From: Candidatus Bathyarchaeota archaeon
Lineage (GTDB): Archaea; Thermoproteota; Bathyarchaeia; Bathyarchaeales; DTEX01
Length of the DNA: 38,869 bases
NCBI GenBank assembly: GCA_018396655.1
Contig: JAGTQF010000010.1
Location: 1 to 38,869 of the forward strand
Reading direction: 5' to 3'
The translations under genes were made by a program, and so were the position numbers. Each line of letters opens with the position of its first letter. Position 1 is the stretch's first letter. Below, piece after piece: positions 10,622 to 18,248 of the stretch. Under the pieces are notes generated by a model. It was not told the DNA's origin. It was given only the letters and a program-made list of their open reading frames with translations, and ran no database searches.

Positions 10622-11209
10622 TTATGCTTTAGCTTCGGTTTTTAGAAGCAGGTCTATTAGTTTTTTTTGGTCTACTTCAGCTCTTGTTCTCCACCCAAGG
10701 TATATTTGCCTATTCTCATCTTCAACCAAGTATCCTAGCCTTATGAATTTGTTTAGGTCTATGTCTACGCGCCACTCCGGTATCTTACTCCTCAATAGTT
10801 CTTCTAGCTCTTTTCTCTCAACCTTTCCTCCCTTGGATGTTATGTATGCTATTGATGTGCATAGTGCCGCTAGGTCGTCTATGCGCCAGCCAACCATCTT
10901 GGCTTCTTCAGCTCTTAAATTCTCTTTTAATGTTATATAGAATCTTGCTTTATCATATTGCTCAAGCGTCGGGTTTTCCGGCGGATTGGCTTCTTCCTCA
11001 AAGACTATTTTAACCGTTAATCCTATCCTGTCAAGATATTCATTTAGGAGGTTTATGACTTTTGGGTAGTCTGAGCCAACCTTCCTTCGTAACTCCCAGC
11101 CTTTTGCTCCAGGAATCGAGTGCCTTTTATAGAAGAGAAGCTGCGCTGCCTTTCTCATCTTCGCTATGTAATAGGCTTTTCTCCCAGTGCTTTTCGATTC
11201 TTTCTCCAT
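10622..11209 (-). CDS. tandem winged-helix KITE protein, Nse3/MAGE-like (putative SMC complex subunit)
   Basis: Two winged-helix-like segments (RKAAQLLFYKRHSIPGAKGWELRRKV.. and DLAALCTSIAYITSKGGKVERKELEELL..) ending in LVEDENRQIYLGWRTRAEVD, similar to the MAGE/Nse3 Y-x-W-G-x-R-A element. GTG start at 11218 or, better, ATG 11209 with GAGGAG SD. Confidence 0.6.
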   Translation of the reverse strand: MEKESKSTGRKAYYIAKMRKAAQLLFYKRHSIPGAKGWELRRKVGSDYPKVINLLNEYLDRIGLTVKIVFEEEANPPENPTLEQYDKARFYITLKENLRAEEAKMVGWRIDDLAALCTSIAYITSKGGKVERKELEELLRSKIPEWRVDIDLNKFIRLGYLVEDENRQIYLGWRTRAEVDQKKLIDLLLKTEAKA

Positions 11210-12033
11210 TTCATCCACTCCTCGAAGCTTATTGGTATTGGGAATGATATAAGTTCGGCATCTTCCTTAGGTGAGGGCTTTTCATTGGGCAATATAAATA
11301 TCTCATCTTCTAGGATGTGCACCTCTAGTCTTGCATATCCATACGTTATTAGGAAACTCGTTAGGTAGGCCCTTCTCACGGTCTCTTCGTATGTCTCTGA
11401 ACCTATAAAGTCCCAGTATTTGATTCGCCCATACTTAGAGGCTGCTCCCTTAAGCTCCAGCCACATCTTCTCTAGCTCGGAGGCGAAGGATTCGCCCGAC
11501 AATATTCCTTCCTTAATCACTTCCTCTTTAGCGATTCTCTGGGCTTCAGTCTTTATATAGCCTATTCTCTGCCATCTCTCGCTTATTGGCGGTAGCTCGC
11601 TCCAGTATTTTAATGCTTCACGAAAACCCTCGATGGTCAATTGCTCAAACTCCACAATTGGACGCCATGTCTCAAGGAATATTTCAGCCATCTTCTCTCT
11701 TGGTAAGCTGCGAATTTTCTCCTCTATTAAAAATGGGTCTCTATAAAGCGCTGTTGCCCTACTCTTAACCCATTCACCCTGCATCTTAACGACTGACGCT
11801 ATGTGGTTTAGGGCTTCGGTATCTAGGCATAAGTCTTCAATACTCTCCCGCATTGGGAAAAATTCCCTAACAGCCCTAATCAGGTCTTCAACATCAACAA
11901 GATATGGGTCTAAACCCTTAATCTCAACAGACCTGCATAATTCAATTATTTTCAGGAGTTCTTCCCTAGCCTCCTTAACGCTCTTCCGCCTTTCATTCCC
12001 TCCCAATAATCTCTCCCCACCCATGTTAATCAA
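11164..12033 (-). CDS. uncharacterised protein, candidate kleisin subunit of the adjacent SMC-like ATPase
   Basis: 289 aa; lies between SMC and KITE genes with overlaps on both sides; N-terminal LLKIIELCRSVEIKGLDPYLVDVEDLIRAVREFF and C-terminal AELISFPIPISFEEWMKW are compatible with kleisin N/C domains. Confidence 0.5.
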   Translation of the reverse strand: MINMGGERLLGGNERRKSVKEAREELLKIIELCRSVEIKGLDPYLVDVEDLIRAVREFFPMRESIEDLCLDTEALNHIASVVKMQGEWVKSRATALYRDPFLIEEKIRSLPREKMAEIFLETWRPIVEFEQLTIEGFREALKYWSELPPISERWQRIGYIKTEAQRIAKEEVIKEGILSGESFASELEKMWLELKGAASKYGRIKYWDFIGSETYEETVRRAYLTSFLITYGYARLEVHILEDEIFILPNEKPSPKEDAELISFPIPISFEEWMKWRKNRKALGEKPIT

Positions 12034-14075
12034 ACAACTTCTCGAATTAATGATTTCCCATCAACATTTTGAACCGTTATTACGTGGACATCTTTGCCCT
12101 CAAAGAACATTTGGTTGGGCGTTATCGCAATATATTGTACACCCTCATTTTTAACGGCTGATATAAGCATGTTTGCTATAACCTCCCTATTCCTTGGGTC
12201 CATGTGGACATCATACTCATCTACGGCTCTGAAGGGTGATTTTATATGCTTTTGGAGAGCCAGTAGGAAAGCCATAGTCGCCGTGCTTCTCTCCCCTCCA
12301 CTCTGGGAATAAATGTTTAGTGGGACGGGTTGTGAACCCTTAAACCCAACATAAATCTCCAATCCAGCAGCCTCAATATCATTCTCATTAATTAGTCGCA
12401 CAAATCCCGAGCCGGCGACATGTGAGAGTATATTCTGATACTCTGTGTTCACGCTTTCCAATAGATTTTTGATGACGCCCCTCCATTCCTCCATCCTAAC
12501 TCTAATCTCTCTTAAGGTTTTCTCGCGGTTTTCAGCCGCAATCCGAGCCCTCTCCTTAAGCTCAAGGTACAGCTTTGAATAGGATTCATACATCTTCTCA
12601 ACATCCTCCGAAATATCCGCCATAGCCATTAAGCGCCCATCTATAATTCGGATTTCATCCAATATCTCCTCCGGACTCCTTAGAGTAGCTACTCTCGACC
12701 CCTTCTCCTCAGCCCTCTTAACAGCCTCCCCCAAACTTGAGAGAGAAGCGCTTAGATTCTTCTCTAGGATTTCAATCTCGCTCAGTAACTCGCTCCTTTG
12801 ATAGGAGAGAAGAGCCAATTTAACTTTATCCTCAATGAGGACATTTATTAAATCATTAAGTCTCCTCTCAACTTTGAACATCTCATCCTTCACGTCCAAA
12901 AGGCTAGTCTCTATATTCGCGAGTTTAATGCTTGAAATTTCGGCTAAATCCTCAACCTCGCCAATTCTAGACTTTAAGGTGTCAAAGAGTCTACTTAGGT
13001 TTTCAATGGCGTTCGCCGTCTCCAGCCACCTTGATTTAGCCCCCTCACTTATAATGTTTGGCTCGATTTCGCCCTTATCTATTGTGACAGCGAATCTTAG
13101 AATATCTCTTATATTTCTCTCGCCCTCATTAAGCAGCCCCTTTAAACTATCCATTATTTCATGGTATCTGGAGAACTCAACGTTATATTTCGCCCTCTCC
13201 CTCTCAAGCGATATCCTTTCTTCAAGGAGACTGCGCCATTCATCTCTGAGACTGGATATCTCCGCCTCAATTGACTTTAGTGAGGACTCACGCTCCCTAA
13301 TTGAGGACTCGATACTCTCCAGCTCAGTCTTTTTCACATTGACCTCCCGCCTAATCCTATTGGCCTCATCTTCTCTTCTAGATACCTCAGCCCAAGCTAA
13401 CTCACGCTCTAAGAAGCGCCTTTTTAAGGTGAGCTGCTTCTTCTCCTGATAGCGCTCATATTGCTCACGCCAGTAGCTGAGCGTCTGCTCAGCGGATTCA
13501 AGCATCTTATTGAGTGATTCTTCCTGGCTTATTAACCGGCTAAGCTTATTCTGCGCCTCAAGGACATTCTTACGGTAAGATTCAAGCCCAACGGCAGATT
13601 CAACGAGCCTAAGCTTCTCCTGAGGAGACAGTAGAATAAACTGCTCAGCCATATCCTGATGCATTATTATAAGCATATTATCTGGGTCAACATTGAAGCG
13701 TGACAGAAGCCTTAGCACATCGGCTTTGCTAGCGGCAGCGCCATCAATCTCAAACCAATATTTACCATCCCGCCTCAAAACCCTAGTTAAATAAATCTGG
13801 TCCTTATTGATTTTATGAATTGGACGCCTACCACCAACCCTAGAATTGTTCAGAACTATTGTTACTCGCCCAATATCCTTACCCCACCTTATTAGGTCGC
13901 TAAGCCTCTTAGAGCGCTCAGTATAAGATTGACCTAAAGCAACAGATATACCCAAAAGAATCGATGATTTACCAGAACCATTTGGGCCGCAAATCACATT
14001 AACACCTGGCCTAAGCGGTATCCTAGCGTATTCATAAGACATGAAGTTCTCGAGGATAATCTCTGATATCAACAT
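12030..14075 (-). CDS. compact SMC-family ATPase, Smc5/Smc6-like
   Basis: Walker A GPNGSGKSSIL; FNVDPDNMLIIMHQDMAEQFILLSPQEK; long heptad coiled coil; signature SQSGGERSTATMAFLLALQ; Walker B PFRAVDEYDVHMDPRNR; QYIAITPNQ. Confidence 0.85.
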   Translation of the reverse strand: MLISEIILENFMSYEYARIPLRPGVNVICGPNGSGKSSILLGISVALGQSYTERSKRLSDLIRWGKDIGRVTIVLNNSRVGGRRPIHKINKDQIYLTRVLRRDGKYWFEIDGAAASKADVLRLLSRFNVDPDNMLIIMHQDMAEQFILLSPQEKLRLVESAVGLESYRKNVLEAQNKLSRLISQEESLNKMLESAEQTLSYWREQYERYQEKKQLTLKRRFLERELAWAEVSRREDEANRIRREVNVKKTELESIESSIRERESSLKSIEAEISSLRDEWRSLLEERISLERERAKYNVEFSRYHEIMDSLKGLLNEGERNIRDILRFAVTIDKGEIEPNIISEGAKSRWLETANAIENLSRLFDTLKSRIGEVEDLAEISSIKLANIETSLLDVKDEMFKVERRLNDLINVLIEDKVKLALLSYQRSELLSEIEILEKNLSASLSSLGEAVKRAEEKGSRVATLRSPEEILDEIRIIDGRLMAMADISEDVEKMYESYSKLYLELKERARIAAENREKTLREIRVRMEEWRGVIKNLLESVNTEYQNILSHVAGSGFVRLINENDIEAAGLEIYVGFKGSQPVPLNIYSQSGGERSTATMAFLLALQKHIKSPFRAVDEYDVHMDPRNREVIANMLISAVKNEGVQYIAITPNQMFFEGKDVHVITVQNVDGKSLIREVV

Positions 14076-14240
14076 CCTTTAGCCCTCTCGAGACAATATA
14101 ATGAGCTAACCCTTTTTATTTAAGGATATTCTATGGCATTCTCAATTAAAATCGCTCACGATCAGAATTTCTTAAAGCATTTTCTAGCAAAAATTATTCA
14201 GATTTAATCGGCTAAATTGCATTGATTTTAGGAAACATGC

Positions 14241-14336
14241 CTTAATCATAAACTCAAACCCGCAGATAAGAGAAGCCTTCTTTTCACCCATAATGATTGG
14301 GTGGTGATTAAGAGTAGAGGGATTTTGATCTGCGGG
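14241..14336. repeat. interleaved inverted repeats at the 3' end of the transglutaminase-like gene
   Basis: CCCGCAGAT (14259-14267)/ATCTGCGGG (14328-14336); CACCCA (14285-14290)/TGGGTG (14298-14303); CTTAATCA (14241-14248)/TGATTAAG (14305-14312). Confidence 0.6.
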
Positions 14337-15385
14337 GGATTCTGAGACTTCACCTCCCACATCACACTCTCCCTACAAATATAAAATCCATTGGATTCCA
14401 GGAACTCTTTTACACCCCTAATCTCTGCAATATAGTCTGTAACCGTAATATTCATGTATTGAAAAGTGTAATACTGCATTACCGCCGAATATAATATTGC
14501 GTTCAACTGGTCTGTTCTCAGGAGCACACTGCTAACACATGTTGGGTCAACCGGTAACCAGCCCCATGGTGGAATATAAATTATTGCCCAGCCATGCCAG
14601 CTCACACCATCTTCCCTAAGAGATAAATGCTTAGACCAAAGGTATGAACTTTGGTTATGATGAGGTACATAGATACAGCCAAGCTGCAGATAAGCTGGTA
14701 TACCAACAATTCGACAGAGAGTAATTAATAAATTAGATTGGTCATCGCAGTCACCTAAACCTGAGGAGAATGTTTCGATAGGATATTTTGGTATTTCCGA
14801 TGGCGCATACAATATGTTGGATGCAATCCATCTAATAATCCATCTGATAATAGTTAAGACTTTTGTTTCTGTGCCTACTATTCGCCGAGCTTCATTTTCT
14901 AAAATGGATAGGTTGGACTGCCAAAAAGATGTGGGTCCACAATATTTTCTCTTTAAATCTTCGGGAATATCGTTTAGTGTTCCCGACGAGGTTTCTGAGA
15001 GAGTGGGTAAATGCCGCCTCTTAAAAACCATCTTATAAGTGGCGCTATAACTTATCCTTTCGCCCGGCAGCAACCTTTCCTTCATGAGATTAAGCAATAT
15101 TATGGGGTTTCCATTCGCATCTGAGTTAAATCTCTCGATTGAATGAGATGTATTGACTAAATAAACTGTTTGCCAACTATTATTCATAAATAAACCTATC
15201 ATTCCATCACTTTCCCTCAAAAACCACACATTTTCACCTTTATTCTCATAGGTTACTTTAATTACCAGCATGAATACCCTATCTCTCTCGCCTTCCACTT
15301 TAAGCCAATGTAGCAGGAAAGCTGCTGAAATCAAAATTACGGCAATAGTTATGAAGCGATTTCGAAGTTTAATTGCATCTTTCAT
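14246..15385 (-). CDS. transglutaminase-like domain protein with N-terminal TM anchor
   Basis: GLGDCDDQSNLLITLCRIVGIPAYLQLG, HGWAIIYIPPWGWLPVDPT; N-terminal hydrophobic ITIAVILISAAFLL. Confidence 0.88.
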   Translation of the reverse strand: MKDAIKLRNRFITIAVILISAAFLLHWLKVEGERDRVFMLVIKVTYENKGENVWFLRESDGMIGLFMNNSWQTVYLVNTSHSIERFNSDANGNPIILLNLMKERLLPGERISYSATYKMVFKRRHLPTLSETSSGTLNDIPEDLKRKYCGPTSFWQSNLSILENEARRIVGTETKVLTIIRWIIRWIASNILYAPSEIPKYPIETFSSGLGDCDDQSNLLITLCRIVGIPAYLQLGCIYVPHHNQSSYLWSKHLSLREDGVSWHGWAIIYIPPWGWLPVDPTCVSSVLLRTDQLNAILYSAVMQYYTFQYMNITVTDYIAEIRGVKEFLESNGFYICRESVMWEVKSQNPPQIKIPLLLITTQSLWVKRRLLLSAGLSL

Positions 15386-15522
15386 GAACTCTAACTCTCT
15401 ACCAAGTATTCGAGATGTTCACGCTGGTGATAAGGTAACTCAATTAAATAAATATAATCCTTCCTTTGTCATGGAATATAAATGTTGTTTGGGTTGGGGA
15501 TTTAGGGTTGCTTGGTATTGAG

Positions 15523-17046
15523 CTATTTTAGATGCAGCACGTAAATGTTCATGTAATCCTCATAAACTGTTGCTTGGTATCCAGCCCTTCTAATCTCTTC
15601 CATCGATAGCCTAAGCCAATATCCAAATGAGCCGCTTAAAGTATTATCTGGGTCGATTGAGCTTAATCCGCTGTAACCCTTTCTCTTCGCAACCTCAAGA
15701 AGAATATATTTCGCAGCCCAATAATCTAAGGCGACCGGGTCTGTACTAGCAGCTATGATGTTGACTCTAGTAGCGTCATTATAGGATGTTCTCGGCCCAC
15801 CGCGTGGTATAGCATTAACCCATATAGCATCAACTATATTTAGAGTTGAAAATCTAGTCTCAACCATTTCAGTTCCCATACCGCCTGTGCCCACAGTATT
15901 GTGTGCTCTAGCGCCAAGATTAGCCGTAAGCTTATCTGAGACAACGCCCATGTAATGCTTTACACATGCAGTGACACCATAGATGCTGTGGGTCTTTAAA
16001 ACTGGGAAATTAATCACCTTAAGTTTCTCGCCATCATATGTTCTATTTTCTTGGCTCCATATCCCATACTTAAAACTTATGTATGTGCCAAAGACGGTCC
16101 TAAACTTTGGATATGATACCATTATTCCTGTTCTAGGGTTTTTGGTGGCATTAACCACGTAACCATCCTCCAAGTCGCCCTCAAAATACTCGCTAACCAT
16201 CTTTGTGGTAATCTTATCCCAAAGGTATGCGGAAACCCTATATCCCCTCCTAGCAAATGAGTCTACAACGCTCTGAATTGACTGTGAAATATTTTCAGCA
16301 TTATTTCTACTCCAACTGAAGCTTCCACCAGAACCAGCCGAACCATACTGCGCCTGCCCATTATCAGCTACAACTATCTCACCGATAAATCCATCTGGGT
16401 GATTGAGAATAGCCTGAATAAGCGCCTTCACGAGGTCTGTGTTTGTTCCTCCCCTCTCATCCCATTGGCTATTTACCTTAATTATGACGACCTCATCCCT
16501 AGCGATTAAGCCATTTGGACCCCTATTTAACCCATACTCGGGAGACTTATAAAATAATAGTCCGTGCTCACCCATTAAGTCAATAATCTTGAGGATTCCT
16601 TCATCATCACCCCTAGTGCCATTTACAACGAATATACTTGAAGATGGCTCAAACTTAGCCAGCTTACTCTCAATTGTCAATCCAATCTCCTTCCCCGCTT
16701 CCCTTCTCATCAATATAAATATGCCCCATGTTGCTAATGAACCGCCAATAATTATAAGCGTAACTAATATTGGAAAAAGCCTCCTCAAGTTAATCTGCCT
16801 ATAAATTTTCTGGTGCAAGAGCTGGAGAAAAGGAAGAACATATATAGTTAACCAGAGGTAGCTGTTTGCCAGAGCCGCCCTCTGGCAGGGATAATTTATT
16901 CTTGAGGGTTTCGTTCCAGTCCTATAAATAAACCATAACAGACTAAATAGACCTATTATAAATGGGCTATAACGCAGTTCACGCAACTTCCTATATACCT
17001 TCGAAAAGAACATCTCCACAACCATCCCACGAAGAAGCGAAACCAA
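15523..17046 (-). CDS. DUF362 domain-containing membrane-anchored protein
   Basis: DGFIGEIVVADNGQ, VINFPVLKTHSIYGVTACVKHYMGVVSDKL and ASTDPVALDYWAAKYI are DUF362 motifs; N-terminal TM segments. Confidence 0.85.
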   Translation of the reverse strand: MVSLLRGMVVEMFFSKVYRKLRELRYSPFIIGLFSLLWFIYRTGTKPSRINYPCQRAALANSYLWLTIYVLPFLQLLHQKIYRQINLRRLFPILVTLIIIGGSLATWGIFILMRREAGKEIGLTIESKLAKFEPSSSIFVVNGTRGDDEGILKIIDLMGEHGLLFYKSPEYGLNRGPNGLIARDEVVIIKVNSQWDERGGTNTDLVKALIQAILNHPDGFIGEIVVADNGQAQYGSAGSGGSFSWSRNNAENISQSIQSVVDSFARRGYRVSAYLWDKITTKMVSEYFEGDLEDGYVVNATKNPRTGIMVSYPKFRTVFGTYISFKYGIWSQENRTYDGEKLKVINFPVLKTHSIYGVTACVKHYMGVVSDKLTANLGARAHNTVGTGGMGTEMVETRFSTLNIVDAIWVNAIPRGGPRTSYNDATRVNIIAASTDPVALDYWAAKYILLEVAKRKGYSGLSSIDPDNTLSGSFGYWLRLSMEEIRRAGYQATVYEDYMNIYVLHLK

Positions 17047-17266
17047 TATACCACTATAAGTTCATCAATTAAAAGATTTCGTCTCAGGATATAACTACTA
17101 AAAAATAATTCGATAATGCATTATAACTCTGCGAGAAACTCGATGATTTATATAAGCCTTTGAAAAAATCAGGTTTAAGCGGCCAACTATGTGGGTTGAA
17201 GGTAATCCGCCTGTAAACCCGGGACTACAAGAGAAACTTTAGTATCATTTCATAATATATCTTCTT

Positions 17267-17689
17267 TCACTTAACTCTCATGATAGTGCTAGCTGATAAT
17301 ACTGTATTTTCTGGGTAGAATGGGTAGAAGGCGGGAGTCATTACTAAAGAACATTTCACTTGGTATTCTCCAGACTTCAACCCTCCGGGTTTTTCAATGA
17401 AAACGCGAATTATCTCACCATATCCCCACCATAACTCGGGGATTGTGGAGACATTCTTAAGAGATATTCTATTTCTTCTTAGAATAAAGGTGATTTTTTC
17501 TGGGTCGATTCTCTCCCCATTCACAATGAGAGAGAAGCCTTTTATTGATGAGAGGGGTTGCGCTGTATAGAGTGGATTACCTAGTTCAAATTGAAATCCA
17601 TCTATTTGACCATCACCATTTAAATCAACGTTTTCTATTTCTCTAGTTGGAAGTAAGAGGAGAGCCGCTACCCGTTGAACGTCCCTCAT
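17267..17689 (-). CDS. DUF6379 / C-glycoside deglycosidase beta-subunit-like protein
   Basis: QFELGNPLYTAQPLSSIKGFSLIVNGERIDPEKITFILRRNR..WWGYGEIIRVFIEKPGGLKSGEYQVKCSLVMTPAFYPF matches the remembered pattern of this family. Confidence 0.6.
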   Translation of the reverse strand: MRDVQRVAALLLLPTREIENVDLNGDGQIDGFQFELGNPLYTAQPLSSIKGFSLIVNGERIDPEKITFILRRNRISLKNVSTIPELWWGYGEIIRVFIEKPGGLKSGEYQVKCSLVMTPAFYPFYPENTVLSASTIMRVK

Positions 17690-17914
17690 GAACTCCTTAA
17701 AATTTTCTTTGGATGTAAAGTGTTTTTCCTGCCAAACGTTATAAGGAATTTTGTGAAGGCTTGTCTAGAAGATAAGAGACCAAGAACCACCGGTGAAGAT
17801 GGTCTACTCATCATGCAGATCATGGAAATGTCATACTTGTCAGCGAAGCTTGGAAGAGAAGTAGCATATGAAGAATATATAAGGAATACAAAACATATGA
17901 TTCTAAGTCTCTAG
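17675..17914 (+). pseudogene. truncated C-terminal fragment of a Gfo/Idh/MocA-family oxidoreductase
   Basis: NFVKACLEDKRPRTTGEDGLLIMQIMEMSYLSAKLGREV is typical of the Gfo/Idh/MocA C-terminus; no N-terminal Rossmann domain upstream. Confidence 0.6.
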
Positions 17915-17950
17915 CAATCTGGGTGATTGTGGTTACAGACACGTATCTAA

Positions 17951-17981
17951 TAAACTTCTATAAACTTCTTTAGAAGAAGTT
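17951..17981. repeat. direct repeat plus hairpin
   Basis: TAAACTTCTA-TAAACTTCTT tandem repeat; AACTTCTT-TAG-AAGAAGTT perfect 8-bp dyad. Confidence 0.6.
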
Positions 17982-18248
17982 CATATATTAACTAGGGAAT
18001 TAAATCCCTTGAGAGGAGGAGAGGCTAGTCAAAAAGATAGGGAGGTATCATTTAAAATTAATCTTTCTTCGGAGCAATATTAAGAAGGCTGTCTAGGTCC
18101 CTTTTTAGCCCGTGTGCCGCCATGCGCTAGCACTTTCACATACACTTTCTATGAGCGAATCGGTGTTATTTGCATTATTTTTTGCAATAAATATTTTGTT
18201 TCCTAAAGGTGAACCTTAAATTAATCCAAGAGATACAGAGGCTTAGAG

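Noticed and set aside
12835-13449. 204-aa plus-strand ORF
   Set aside because: Antisense shadow of the SMC coiled coil; Ser/Leu-rich composition typical of reverse-strand artefacts.
10622-14075. Wadjet/JetABCD plasmid-defence system
   Set aside because: SMC + kleisin-like + KITE arrangement is similar, but no JetD-like Toprim/DUF3322 nuclease gene is adjacent and the head motifs look Smc5/6-like rather than MukB/JetC-like.
12030-14075. Second Rad50 or SbcC
   Set aside because: No CxxC zinc hook, no Mre11 partner in this operon, Smc5/6-like Walker B, and a bona fide Rad50 is present at 19466-21550.
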